This document shows positions 45,801 to 58,194 of a stretch of DNA of 64,000 nucleotides, piece after piece (position 1 is the first letter of the stretch; each line of letters opens with the position of its first letter). The DNA comes from Mytilus edulis. Its lineage: Eukaryota; Mollusca; Bivalvia; Mytilida; Mytilidae. The stretch spans positions 29,339,133-29,403,132 of the forward strand of contig NC_092346.1 in NCBI RefSeq assembly GCF_963676685.1, in the 5' to 3' direction. The notes beneath the pieces were generated by a model, which did not search any database, was not told where the DNA came from, and was given only the letters and a program-made list of their open reading frames with translations. Position numbers and translations under genes: made by a program.

Positions 45801-46301
45801 ATTTCTCTCTTTTATTAAGTCGTTTATAACGAAATTGTTCAGGCGTAAAAACTACACCCTGACATCAACAGACTTCCGTATTATCATAACACTAGAAATC
45901 GCGGTACAAATGGGCCAGTGTTGAATCAACGAGTGTGGACACACAATAATGTGGACACAATTTAGGTTTGGACATGGTCAATGCATTTAATACTATTTCT
46001 TTAAAAAGATGAAAAGGAGACAACATTTTGGTTTCTTTCTGCGCATATTTTTTTTTTTAAATTTGAAAATTCATTATAAATGTAAAATTTCAGTTCTATA
46101 TATTATTTCTAAATGTTTATTTATCCCGAAAACAGTTAAATGCTATTACCATAGTTACTATTGACAATCTTGTCTTAGCATTAATAGTTCAAAAAGATAC
46201 AATTCTTGCCAGGTCTGATATGTTGATTTAGTATACTTAAGTTGAGTTATCACTGATATTTCACCAAAGTCATGTTTATGTTCCCCAAATCATTGGAATA
46301 G
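45801..46301. other. No gene seen
   Basis: AT-rich 3' flank of the B-box/NHL-like pseudogene. Confidence 0.4.
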
Positions 46302-47994
46302 TTAGAATCCTACAATATCAATTACATATAACTTTGCTTCCATAGTTTTACTATCTGCTGACTTTGTGCAACCTATATAGAGTTGTCCAGTTTTGCTGAA
46401 ACCAAGAGACCATGGATATAAGATTCCTATCTCTTTGGTATTAAAATATGAAACCAAATGACCATTGTTATTGAGGATGTGCAAGATATGTGTACCCTTA
46501 TCTATCACAACAACATTGTCACTTGGTGATGTCACAATGTTTACTGGTTTAAACGATTTACTCTTATTGATGGCCGAATGACCTGTATATTCATGTGATA
46601 TAAGTTCATCGTGACTTATAACCAAGAGTTTACCGCTGAGGTCACTTGAAATCTTATCCACGACATGTATATTTCCATTACGAGAGGTGGTAATACGTTT
46701 GGGATAGACAAATAAAGGTTGATTATGTTGATCATATTCATAAACAGTCTCCTTGTAATCCCTCTTGTTCATTATAATCATAGCACTTTTACGAAGTTGA
46801 TCATTATAAGTCCGAACTATGAGTTTATTTTCACTGACAACGTGGATAGCTGTGGGAAGGGAAGGAGTTACATCATAAACAGAATCAGTCAGTTCACCAG
46901 TACGGCTGATTTGTTGTAACCGTGTTTTCCCTTCAATGCACATAATGAGTTGATTAGATGGGGTAACTGTCATTTCACAAACTTTAATGTTGAATGTAGA
47001 TATAACCTTCAGATTGGTTCCTTCAGGTTTAACTCTCTGTAATACTTTATACTGGCTAGCACTTAACTAAATTGACTGATCCGGGAATGTATTTATAAAT
47101 GCAATTATAGGGAAGTCTGTTTGATATTCACTTTGAATTTCTAGGGAGATATCTTTTTCTGCTTTCAAAATTCCATCATCTTGGAAAGAACCAATGTAAG
47201 ATTGGTTAATACTACCTGGAACGAATGTGAGTGACGAACTATCGCTATACTTGGTTTGTGGTTCTTCAATTGATGTAAATTTCTCAATTGTCTTGATATG
47301 TGCAAAGAATTCAGTAGCATTGGAAATCGCAATTGAATCCTTGACTTGGTTGATTCTCTCTTCTATCTTGTTTGCAAATAATGATATATCATTGAGTTCA
47401 GATGTGATTATTGTAAAAACCGTTTCATGACTCTGATTCAATTTTTATTTGAGTTCTTTGAAGTATTTTTCTACTTGTTCTTTAACAGTTTTCTCATGAA
47501 CAAGAATATTTTGTCTTGTCTTGTCTTCGAATATTTAGAATTTTCCACTGACATTAGTTTATTAAGCTTGTCTTTCGCTGTATTCATGTTTTGATTACTC
47601 GTCTGCATTTTACCTAGTTCTGTTTTCAGTTTCTTTACCTTTGCGTTGTATGCATCGTTAATTTCGATTAAATCGTGCTGCTTATGAACTTTTGCAATAC
47701 AGGTTGGACACACAAGCATTTCGCATGTATTACAGTAAAGGCATGATGATTGTCTTGTGTGCTCATGACATTTGATATTGGCAAAATCCAGTTCTGCCCT
47801 ATGAGGTCCAATTTCTTCTTTACTAATGATCTTATGATCATGTGCGTTTTTAAATTGCGAATGTACCTTGTCCTTGCAATGACTACACATAAGTATACTG
47901 CTTTAATGCATTTCCACTGTAAAGGTCTATCAGTTTCACATAATTTACAATTCACAGAAGCTTGACCTTTTCTAAGTGACTGAAAGAACGCCAT
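46302..47994 (-). pseudogene. Decayed B-box/coiled-coil/NHL-like (TRIM-related) gene
   Basis: Starting at ATG 47994, a first B-box-type zinc cluster (NCKLCETD..WKC, then CSHCKDKVH..AHDH) is followed by a second (CHEHTRQSSCLYCNTC..VCPTCIAKVHKQHDL). A coiled-coil stretch of about 200 residues comes next. The C-terminal 250 residues contain beta-propeller-like repeats (for example NGNIHVVDK, DNVVVIDKGTHILHIL, GQLYIGC). There is no RING finger. This B-box plus NHL-like layout is greatly expanded in bivalves, often linked to innate immunity. The copy is broken by a frame change near 47900, another near 47525, an in-frame TAA at 47445-47447 and a TAG at 47067-47069. All other parts stay collinear, so decay is recent. 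Confidence 0.8.
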
Positions 47995-48269
47995 ATCTAT
48001 AAAATGTTTCCTTGTTTCTATGTTGTTATAAGCAACACATAAATACAAAAGTGTATTTACTTGATATTTTTCATGTGATAACACTACGCATTTAACTATT
48101 CGTGCAAATTTAAAGTTTACGATTGAGGACATCAATAAAATAAAATAATAGATAATTAAATTACAAAACAACTTAGATATGCACACCCAGAATGTTGTTG
48201 AGATTACGGTTAACGTGGTTTTCATTGAATATAGGCAACAATCAGGCTGATATCCAGTTGAAATAAAAC
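47995..48269. other. 5' flank of the B-box pseudogene
   Basis: AT-rich. The minus-strand frame that starts at 48315 runs through this flank into the B-box coding part; its upstream residues have no motif, so 47994 is the likely start. Confidence 0.4.
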
Positions 48270-48415
48270 TCATCATAGATACCAGGCTTAAATTTAGTAT
48301 ATACACCAGACGCACGTTTCGTCTACAAAAGACTCATCAGTGACGCTCGAATCCAAAAAAGTTAAAAAGGCCAAATAAAGTACCAAGTTGAAGAGCATTG
48401 AGAACCAAAATTCCT
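48270..48415 (+). repeat. Dispersed repeat R2
   Basis: GTTTCGTCTACAAAAGACTC, then AAGTTGAAGAGCATTGAGAA. About 90% like 54024-54180 by eye. Confidence 0.65.
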
Positions 48416-48869
48416 AGAGATCCTTTCTTAGAAAATGCGAAAATGGCGAAGTTGGTTAATTTGACTTGTTTACATTTGTTTCTATGGTATTAATAAGTTT
48501 AATATAGACTTTTTGTTTGCATCTTATACAATGTACGGGTTATACATGTTCATACTAACATAATGGTTTGGAGTTTCGTAAAGTTAAAATTTAAAATTAA
48601 CCTTTTTCACAAAACAGTAGACTATTATAGGCGCAAATACATAAGAATCATAAATATGCATAATCTTAAGTTCAATGTTTTAAACCAATCATCTCTGCGC
48701 CAGGTAACATTTGTTTTTGGAAACACATCCTTCGAATTGACTATTATTTCATTGAAAAATAAAAGTCGGTACACTCTTTTTTACGTGCAGTTGTGTTTAA
48801 GTTGACTTTATTTCTTGAAAATGTATATTTCATAGCAAATATATTTGATACATTTCCTGTTTACATTTA

Positions 48870-49135
48870 AAAGTTCCAGTAACAAAACATGAAAGTCATT
48901 TGAACTACCCTTCTATCGAGTCATAACAATAGAGAAGTTTTGTTTGAATGACAATAAAATAAGCTTAGTTACTGATAGAGATTTTCAATATATCGACATA
49001 AAATTTTCAGTACCAAAACATGAAAGTTATTTGAACTACCCTTCTAAAGAGTCATAACAAATAGAGAAGGTGTGTTCGAATGACAATAATAAAAAAATCT
49101 TAATTACTAATAGAGATTTTCAATATACCGACATA
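48870..49135 (+). repeat. Two-copy tandem repeat, about 135 bp
   Basis: ATTTGAACTACCCTTCTA, GAGTCATAACAA and AGAGATTTTCAATATA occur twice in the same order. Non-coding. Confidence 0.65.
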
Positions 49136-49469
49136 ACCAGCCTATTTGAGCGTTTTTCGGCCTTTTACAGTAAGGCATGTAGAGTATTGACTGCATAGAT
49201 TTTTCGATCGCCAAATGAGCATATTTTGTTTGAATAAATTGTATTTAAAAGATAATGCAATCGGCTATTTCAAATATTTGCACACTATGCAATTAAATAT
49301 TGAATGATTTTATTGGCAACGTTATATAGATATTATTTGACTTTAGTTACTTGTAATCAAATTTATGCATCTATCTCATTTGACCCATATATTTAGTTCT
49401 TCTCAAGTGGTGATTTTTTTTAAACTACTTAGTCAAAGAAATTTTAAAAATATTAAAAAAGATTTATAT

Positions 49470-49930
49470 AACTAAGAAGTATGTAAAGGTTTAAGCAATA
49501 ATCATCAATCGTTTATGAGATATGGCGTGACATGTGAAAACCCCTCTTTTTTATTTACAAAAAACTCAATAACTCTAAAATAAAATTTTGAATCATCACC
49601 AAAAAAGTATACAGATCTTTGGATTAAAATAATTAAGAAGGGTGTGAAGTTTAAAGCAATAATCAGAAATCGTTTTGAGATATAGCACGACATGTAAAAA
49701 ATGCACACCCCTGTTTTACTTATAACGTCACGTAACTCATTTAATTTAAATCCTATTTTCACCAAAAAGTATACAGATCCTCTAACCATCATAAGACACA
49801 ACTATGTTAAGTTTCATGAAATTCGGATGAGCGGTTCTCAAGTTACGGTGCGACATGTGGACGCCGGACAGACAGAATGACGCCGGACAATTTATACCAT
49901 CATACGTCCCGTCAAAATTTTGACGGGCGT
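49470..49930 (+). repeat. Dispersed repeat with internal duplication and GACGCCGGAC tail
   Basis: A unit with GCAATAATCA, CGACATGT and AAAAAGTATACAGATC occurs twice (49492-49620 and 49657-49780). It is followed by TTACGGTGCGACATGTGGAC and GACGCCGGACA repeats, then an inverted TTTTGACGGG pair (about 49905-49930). It resembles the ending of the element at 30890-31925. Confidence 0.5.
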
Positions 49931-51540
49931 ATAAAAATGAATAAGCTAACTGATGAACTTATCAGAAAACATTTTTCTGTCAATGGTAGAATTTTTAAAA
50001 ATGGAATTTATGAGGATGCTTCTTCAATATAGATTTTATAAAACTTGACCAAGTCAGTTGTTATATCTTAATATTTGCATAATTCAAGGAAGTCTTAGAG
50101 TACCATTTGTACATTAATTTTGTTGCTCACTTATTTTTATGGCATATATGACGTTGAAGTTAAACAAATACGTTTGAAAAACCTACATCCATGCGATATT
50201 TTGTTGCATTCCAGAATCCGGATTAGATGGTTCATTGAACAAGGGAATCTAATACTGTACGTATCGGAAGGAAGTTGGGAAACGAAGTCTTATGGACATG
50301 ATTATTTTTTTATATTTAGATATATATGTACGCGTATCTTCAATTTTCATAATCTTCCTACTTAAATTTCATTATATATCGTTTGCCTGCACATTATCTT
50401 TACTATACATTTAATCTACATATGAGCAACGAATTTATCAAAAAAGCAAAATGTTACAATTACCAGCCCTCTTAGGTAAGTGCGTAAATTTGCGCAAGTA
50501 TGTCATTTTATTGGAAATCTCTAATAAACTGGCCTTATCTAGCATATTGCACTTAATTAATGTCCGTTTTAAACATGTTAAACTTGAAAGAAACATACAT
50601 TATGAATCTATAAATTTTCAATTTGCCTAAACGGACATTTTATAGACCAGTAATTTCCTAATGTTAAATGACGACAATATACGGATATATACTTGTACAA
50701 ACAAACTAGTAAATGTCTCATGTCATATACCACAATAATAGAACTGGATACATGTATTAAGAAATCCAATCTTTGGAACTTTACCAACCAATAACCAATT
50801 CTTGCAGGACTTAAAGACCAAACAACAATGTGACCTGGGCATTTATAACAGCATACAAGTCTTTTACTGTAGTATACAATATACTATTGCCAAGTTTGAA
50901 CTGATACTGCTTTTAAGAACATGTATACAAGAATATGTTCGTGTTTGCTTACTCACAGACTTATACCAGCGCCGCTGTCTTACTTTAATCTATCTATGTT
51001 AACAACAATAAGATAAAAGAAACATTGTATTACTAAATAAACATGTATAATCTAACAACATATATATTTATATGCACCTCGTGTGTGTAATATAACATCT
51101 TTCCCGCAAGTTTATTGTTTTCTGTTTAGTATTAAATTAATATTAAGATCCATTTTGTTACATCTTGTGATGAATTTTTTTCGCAATCGCTAATGGCAGT
51201 CAGCAGGGTTTAAGAACATCAGTTGTTCGACCCGTTAGTAGAATGCGTTTAGTTAAAACATACTTTTTCTCTTTTTTGTTTTTTGGGAAATGTTGTTAGT
51301 GCTGTATTTAGACCCTTCTACAACGAAATTTGTTTTACATGCACACGTATAAAATTTGCGGTTTTTATACAACGCAATTATAGGTTTGAACGAAGTTTTT
51401 AATTCAGACTTGTATAATATATATATACCAAATTATATATAACCGAATAAACATATGATTTAGTACTGGTAAGCACAAAATTAAATAATGCAAAATTTAA
51501 GATCAATTCAATATATACGTCAGAATAAGTAGAAGCAAAT
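49931..51540. other. No gene seen
   Basis: AT-rich. The frame 50120-50365 (81 codons) has no motif or supporting splice structure. Confidence 0.4.
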
Positions 51541-51547
51541 GAATTAT

Positions 51548-51890
51548 CATAAGTCAGCATGGTGAAAACTCATACATAAGCATGGATAAGTAGTAAAAAC
51601 AAAAGAAATTCCATAAGTCAGCATGGATAGTATAAAGCAAGCAGACCATACGTAGGCATGGATAATAAAGCAACAAGAAATTCCATACGTAAGCATGGAA
51701 AGTAGACAAAGAATTGCCATACGTCAGTATGGATAGTAAAAGGCACAGTAGAACTATTTGTTAGCATGTATGATAAAATACTGAGATAGTACACACGTCA
51801 GCATGAATATAAGATTACAAAGAAAAAGAGACAAACGTTAACACGAAAAGAAAAAAACAAGTAAAACCCATACGTCAGATCAATACTTAA
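51548..51890 (+). repeat. CATACGTCAGCATGG minisatellite
   Basis: About ten diverged copies of CATACGTCAGCATGGATA spaced 23-41 bp apart (starts near 51548, 51571, 51612, 51647, 51682, 51719, 51755, 51795, 51834, 51869), joined by A-rich spacers. The 15-bp core is conserved while spacers drift. Confidence 0.7.
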
Positions 51891-52685
51891 TTCAAGTTGA
51901 CAATGGATTGAAATAAATGTAATATGATTTTACAATTTGATACTTTGTCCAATTTATTGTGTTATTTATTGTTTTACGAGTATTAACCCGTCCATCCAAA
52001 ATTGGTTAATGAAGCAAGCAATCTTTTATACGTGAATATAATAGTATTTTCTTTCTTATATGGCAGTCAAATTTAGGTCCTATACAGATTCAATGATTGT
52101 AAACAGGTAGTTTGTAAGCATTTTGTGACTATTGATCTCCTAGTCTGATTTCAAATTAAAAATATAATAAAACCTTCTGAACTGACACACAAACACTGTA
52201 TTGTTCTTTTTCTTAACCATTTGACGCAGATCTGATGAAACTAGTGCATATAGACTCGCATAGAAATAACGTGTTTATTAAAGAATATACAGCAATTTCA
52301 TATAGAAAATAAGAATTTAATGTTTCTGTTATAGATTTTTAAAACTTAATTACTATTTAATATCACAGGTTTTATTCCATTGCTGATAGACCTTTAGTCC
52401 ACAAGGGTATCATTAATGAAGATGTACGTACTTCATTACTGACACAAAACTTTCGCTACAATGTTTCTGAAAGATAAGACATTGATGATAAATATTCGTA
52501 TTATAATTTAACTTTGCAAATGATACATAATTGTCTTGTAGTATAGATTCTAGATACTGATCTTATTTCTCGGGGGAACTTCCAATACACAAGGTTATAG
52601 GGACGTGCTGCTGAAACAGGTCACCATTTAAAGCTTGAAAATAGGTTGGGAAAGCTATCAGAAATATATGATAAGTATATATAAC
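51891..52685. other. No gene seen
   Basis: AT-rich without notable open frames. Confidence 0.4.
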
Positions 52686-52995
52686 ACAGAAGATTTGGTA
52701 TGATTGTCAATGAGACAACTCTCCATAAGAGTCCAAATGACACAGATATTAACAACTATAAGTCACCATACGGTTTTCAAACAATTAGCAAAGCCCATAC
52801 CGCATAGTCAGCTATAAACGAACCCGAAATGACAAATGTAAAACGATTCAAACGAGAAAACTAACCGCCTAATTTATGTACAAAGGATATGAACGAAAAA
52901 CAAATATGTAACACATCGACAAACAACAACCACTGAATTACAGGCTCCTGACTTTGGACAGGCACTACATATGGAATGTGGCGGGGTTAAACATG
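52686..52995 (-). repeat. Dispersed repeat R1, full-length inverted copy
   Basis: Covers the same extent as 9628-9945, from GGTATGATTGTCAATGAGAC to GGACAGGCACTACATATGGA, but is more diverged. Confidence 0.65.
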
Positions 52996-53925
52996 TTAGC
53001 GGAATCCCAACCCTCATCCCAACTGGGACAGTGGTGTAACAGTACAAAAAAAAGAACGAATTATAAAATTCAGTTGAAAATGGCTTAACTCATCAGATGG
53101 ATACAAATATAAAAACATCTAACAAAAACACAGAGTGGACGTGGCCAGGTACTTGTATTTCCCGGGCAACAACAAAAAGTATAGATCTTAGAGTACTCGC
53201 AGTTACTGACAGCTAGTCTAAAGCCACTAACAAATTAAAAAAAACTAAATTACCAATAAGTTCACATCCAACATTCACTGGATTTACTAGTATAAAGGCG
53301 TTATATATAGTCAGAGAGAATCTTGACCTGGTGCAATGCAAAGATACAGGTATCGACAGGTTGTAGATTTTTGAATGTGTATATGTATATAACAATAATA
53401 TTTAGTTTGCCATTACATTATTGATAACAATATTAATACATATAAAACAATAATCAATGATCTAATTACAGTGTTTAATTGGTAATTTTTAGAATAAGTT
53501 TACCAGCATCGTTTGTTAATCCCCGGGCACGGTAAACACGTTCATTAAAATTTAAAAACGTAAAACAGACACGGGCATAGCGAACTATATAGCTAGTTGA
53601 GAAATATAAACACCGTTAGATGGTGCCGAAGAAAAAAAGTTCCAATAACTAAATTGTGATAGATCTGATTTAATCAAACAAAGGCGAAAAAAACCAAACA
53701 AATAGTACAGAGAAAATTCCTTTATACATTGGCAACGAAATGCAATCCATGCATTGATGAATCAAAAGAATGCATTAGTAAACATTGGGATCTACTAAAA
53801 TAGGATGCGGTACGCACCTACATATTTTTAAGCAAACCAAAAATAGCTTATAACAAGAATGTGTCCGTAGTACACGGATGCCCCACTCGCACTATAATTT
53901 TTTATGTTAAGTGAACTGTTGAATT
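52996..53925. other. No gene seen
   Basis: AT-rich; the antisense frame 53213-53395 has no motif. Confidence 0.4.
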
Positions 53926-54645
53926 GGGGTAAAAACTCTAATTTGGCATTAAAAATAGAATAATCATCATAGGGAACCTGTGTTCTAAGTTTCAAGTTTA
54001 TTGGACTTCAACTTCATCTAAATAAAATCATCATAGATACCAAAACTAAATTTTGTATATACGCCAGACGCACGTTTCGTCTACAAAAGACTCATCAGTG
54101 ACGCTCGAATAAAAAAAAGTTAAAAAGGCCAAATAAAGTACAAAGTTGAAGAGCATTGAGGACCAAAATTCTTAAAAGTTTTGCCAAATCCAGCTAAGGT
54201 AATCTATGCCTGAGGTGGAAAAGCCTTAGTATTTCAAAAATTCTAAATCTTGTAAAACTACCTTGACCAAAAACTTTAACCTGAAACTTGCACAATCATT
54301 TTCTATGATCAATGGACCATGAAATTGGGGTAAAGCTCTAATTTAGCATTTCAATTAGAAAGATCAGATCATAGGGAACATGTGTACTAAGTTTCAAGTT
54401 GATTGGACGTCAACTTCATCAAATACTACCTTGACCAAAAACTTTAACCTCAAACTTGCACTATCATTTTCTATGTTCAGTGGACCATGAAATTGGGGTC
54501 AAAACTCTTGACCAAACACTTTAACCTGAAACTGGACCGACGGACTAACAGACGAACGAACGAAAAGAGGAACGATCGAACAAAAAGACGAACGCACAGA
54601 CCAGAAAACATAATGCCCCTCTTCTATCGTAGGTGGGGCATAAAA
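53926..54645 (+). repeat. Dispersed repeat, with an R2 copy inserted
   Basis: GAATTGGGGTAAAAACTCTA, GTTCTAAGTTTCAAGTTTAT and ACTTCAACTTCATC recur at about 53920-54015, 54318-54420 and 54490. An R2 copy (54024-54180) interrupts the first unit. The end is a run of GACGAACGAACGA-like repeats and AGGTGGGGCATAAAAA. Confidence 0.55.
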
Positions 54646-55261
54646 AGCATAAAAATATAGCAAATCTATTGACGAAAAAATTAAAAGAAACTGATTGGTA
54701 AATCCCTAATAATGGCGGGTCTACTATGCTCTTACCTATTCATAAATGTTATACATTTATCATTTATAGCATACAATATAAAAGCTGCTGAAACACTAAA
54801 TTTGTGTTGGATTGATGTAAAGCGATTGCAAGTCTAGTAATACTAGCATCACTAGAGCATTATTTTTTAATATAATTACAATAAAATACTAATACTTTGT
54901 ATACGGAGTCTATTGAATAAGATTTTTTTGTTCTCGGAATTCGGATTGATGATGGAAACGTGGATGTTTATTTTTTTTTTGCTTTGAAATTCCTAACGTT
55001 ATTTAGACAACACTTAAATAAAAGAAATATGTTTATTGGTTCTGAATAACACAGTTTTTAAAAATCCGGGTAGTTCCTGGAATGTATAGATACTTTGTAG
55101 TTGACCTAAATTCGATTGTTTAAATAACACCATTTACAAGAAATCATGTGTTCATATATTCATTCAGTTATTTTTCATTGGTTCCAATATCTTTAAATAA
55201 CATTGTGTTAACAATTCTTATTCATATTCAGTTAAAGGTGTAGAAGTATCGTTCATCTAGA
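54646..55261. other. 5' flank of the secreted-protein gene
   Basis: AT-rich; no other gene. TTTAAATAA near 55192 could serve as a weak TATA-like element about 70 bp before the start codon. Confidence 0.35.
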
Positions 55262-55969
55262 ATGTCGCCATACTTCACTTTAGCCCTCCTGACCATGGTA
55301 GTTCTTGCGAACATATCTGCAACAACTGTTGACAACATTTTCAAACGAGAATTAAGATGGAATGCTGGAACCCAAAATATAGAAAGTGTGATCAATTTCG
55401 GCAACTTTCGAGTTCGATATCTCCAACCACATAACATGAATGATAGTCCGATTTTAGATAACCAGAATTATGTGGCGTTTACATTATACGACAAGACCAC
55501 TGGAATAGGAACTTTCTATGTTGTGCTCACAAGTAAAGTTTTGTCTTGCTCGTGTGGTTCTCTGCATGCATGCGCATATGAACACTTTCTTAAAAGGTGT
55601 CCAAAGGATGACGCAGATCTGATAGCGTCTGGGTGGTGCTATCAAGGAGCTAATAATAAGGGACTGGTATTCAACTCGTTTACATTTAATTCAATAGACC
55701 AAACTTACCTTGATAAACAATATTACGTCGGTAATGACAAACCCGCTAATGCACACGAACAAACAGTCCTTACTGATTGTTTCACGGAATGGAAGAAAAG
55801 AAACTTTCCATTAAATTCGTGGAAATGTTCTCTGTATCCCAGCAATTTCGGACGACGTAAAAGATCAACAGTAAAAGTTTGCTCTGACTGCACATGTGAT
55901 GCGCCACTTATTCGTTGTATTGTATTACTTACATTATCAATGGTGATAACATCACTACAGATTATATAA
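55262..55969 (+). CDS. Intact secreted or GPI-anchored cysteine-rich protein, function unknown
   Basis: An uninterrupted 235-residue frame. Residues 1-20 are a signal peptide (hydrophobic core LALLTMVVLA, small residues before position 21). The mature region has 11 cysteines (96, 98, 104, 113, 126, 173, 189, 207, 210, 212, 219), including SCSCGS and CSDCTC clusters. A basic RRKRS at 198-202 is a good furin-type site. The last 20 residues (LIRCIVLLTLSMVITSLQII) are hydrophobic with no charged tail, as in GPI-attachment signals or a C-terminal anchor. Cleavage at RRKR would release residues 21-201 from a short membrane-tethered stub. No introns and no stops suggest a young or expressed gene; the start lies in a fair context (AGAATGT). 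I do not recognise the family. Confidence 0.75.
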   Translation: MSPYFTLALLTMVVLANISATTVDNIFKRELRWNAGTQNIESVINFGNFRVRYLQPHNMNDSPILDNQNYVAFTLYDKTTGIGTFYVVLTSKVLSCSCGSLHACAYEHFLKRCPKDDADLIASGWCYQGANNKGLVFNSFTFNSIDQTYLDKQYYVGNDKPANAHEQTVLTDCFTEWKKRNFPLNSWKCSLYPSNFGRRKRSTVKVCSDCTCDAPLIRCIVLLTLSMVITSLQII

Positions 55970-56659
55970 AAGGTAACGAGTTTGGAAAGAAAAGAAAATT
56001 AACATATTACCAAACACTCTGTTCACACTTCAAGACAATATACAATGGATATTGATATTGTATATATAATGTTCTTATTTTGAGGTAGTCGGGTTTATTT
56101 ATTTTTTTAATATAAAATTCAAGACATGGTTCAACTTTTCTTACGGCAATTTGAATCCCACAATTCAAAAGACGGTAAATATGAAATACGTGAAACAAAA
56201 TATTTGACATTTGTCTATATTAAATTAAACGTGTGGTTGTTTTCATATAAAAAAGATGTTTTGAATTGTCAAAACCAGTGAATTTCTGCATAGAAAGTAG
56301 GTAAAATTTTATTAACTTTTTATTATTGCTAATATTTAATTTACTACCACTGTAATCGATTTATTGATGTTGTGATATAATTGTTTACATCATTAATAAG
56401 CAAAACATGTTGTTCAATTAGCATTATTTATTCATTTCAAAGATAACGAGTATATGACTTGTTACAAACGCGCGTTTTGTGTACACCAATCTTTCTTTTC
56501 CCATATTTGTTTACGCATGTAATGTTTTTTGTATAATTATTGTATGCTAATTTCTCTGTAATTCTATGTTAATGAGAAAAAAAATATTCGTAATGGTGCT
56601 CGAAAAATTTTACCGAAAAAAGTTAATCCAATTATTTAAATGTGTGTCATTAGAGGTGG
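55970..56659. other. 3' flank, no gene seen
   Basis: AT-rich; no canonical AATAAA was found in the first 300 bp after the stop codon. Confidence 0.35.
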
Positions 56660-56689
56660 GTCATTTTAAGGCGTTTCAAACTACTCAAG

Positions 56690-56915
56690 AGACTGAATTG
56701 ACCAGTTTTTGTTCTCGACCAGTTAAATCGACCACACTTGTTACTCGACTGTACTTAACTGTACTTAAGTGTACTCGACTAGGTCTCGACTTTACTTAAT
56801 TAGTCTGATTCAGTACTTGATGATCTTTGTGTAGTCTAAAATGGTCTTGACCAAGGCTCGACCTGTCTCGAACCTTTCTTGGCTAGTCTCGACCTGTCTC
56901 GACTAGTTTTGACTT
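56690..56915 (+). repeat. Degenerate CTCGAC minisatellite
   Basis: More than ten CTCGAC / GTCTCGACTAG motifs spaced about 10-25 bp apart, diverging towards both ends (for example 56717, 56752, 56775, 56782, 56855, 56866, 56888, 56898). Confidence 0.6.
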
Positions 56916-57389
56916 GTATAAATCAGCCCATCTAACTAAATTAAATATTGATCTTACAAAATTCAACCTTATCAGGTAGTTTGATCTATTGCGGTGAAAT
57001 GAAAGAATTTAATTTTACAATAGGTAAAAATAAAAATTATTATATAAATTCAGATAGGCATCTTTAATTTTTTTTATAACTTTTTCAAATCAACTTAGAT
57101 TTTTATCAAACTATGCAGCTATTTTAGATATATATTAAGCTTACTGAATCCCAGGTCACTGCGACTATATTTATCTTATCCCAGACCACCTAGACCAATA
57201 CCCGATCCCTTCGCGACCACATTCGACCATTCTTCGATCTCTACTCGCCCATGCACGAGAACACATGACTGCTACACGATTCTCTAAAAGTGTGTGCAGA
57301 TCTGACTAACTCTCATAACTCTGTCTCCGCAAAAATATATTGGCAACATCATATATAACTGTACAAAAGTTCCTCCATGTATAGCACGT
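56916..57389. other. No gene seen
   Basis: AT-rich, with a short GAC-rich continuation near 57150-57250 (CGACCA, CGATCT) that may be an eroded extension of the preceding minisatellite. Confidence 0.35.
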
Positions 57390-57560
57390 GTCTTAACTTT
57401 TGCAAGGAGAGGTAACATTTTAAAACAGAGGCAAAAGACACCAGAGGAAGAATCAAACTCAAAGGTCGAAAACAAACCGACACAGTCATAACAAAAAACG
57501 ATAACCGATGAGAAGACAAACAGCAGTCCACATAACATAGAAAACTAAAAACTTAGCAAC
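57390..57560 (-). repeat. Dispersed repeat R4-related, inverted
   Basis: Contains GGCAAAAGACACCAGAGGAA and CATAACATAGAAAACTAAA, the inverse of the TTAGTTTTCTATGTTG core. The antisense frames 57284-57538 and 57349-57531 read through the repeat. Confidence 0.4.
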
Positions 57561-57818
57561 ATATAACTCAACAAAAACCTAATATAAAATCCGTGTTCCG
57601 GAAGGGAAGAATTTTCTGCAATTTTTGCACCGGCGGATTTTTCAAATATGAAAGTTATTGTGCACCAAGATTCATTATTGCTGACGACTAAGTTATCTTT
57701 CGTAGTTGGTTGATAAGAACATCCATCAAGATTATATTTACCTGTTTTATGGGCTATTTTCTGTTTTGTCTGTCCGTATTTTTCGTTTGTCCAAAAATGT
57801 GTGTACTAGTATAAAAAA

Positions 57819-57905
57819 GAAGATGTATAGTACAAATCCCAAGGAGACAGCTCTTCACAGAACACCAAATGAAATAGAAATGATTGATAACGACTATAGG
57901 TCACA
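57819..57905 (-). repeat. Dispersed repeat R1 fragment
   Basis: Diverged GAGACAGCTCTTCACAGAAC and AACGACTATAGGTCAC motifs. Confidence 0.4.
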
Positions 57906-58194
57906 TAACTGGATTGGTTTTTTTTTTCATTCGAACTTTTTTACGTAATTTCACACAAAAAGGAGACGAAAGACAAATATTTTTTTTATTTGGAGCGAAT
58001 TTCGTTCTTACACTAGCGATACAAACAGTTCAGCGTGCACTCGTTTCGATCATTTGTTTCTAACATACTTTTGCAAAGTTTGCAATCTTTGACAAACTCT
58101 ACACTGGCTGCTAATGCGTCTACTGTTTGTTGTTTGTCGTTATATTAGTTCAAACGATGCATTTCTTTCTAACTTTAACATTAAATGAATTATC

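Noticed and set aside
55228-55437. Antisense 69-codon frame overlapping the secreted-protein gene
   Set aside because: Shadow of the intact plus-strand gene, which has a signal peptide and structured cysteines.
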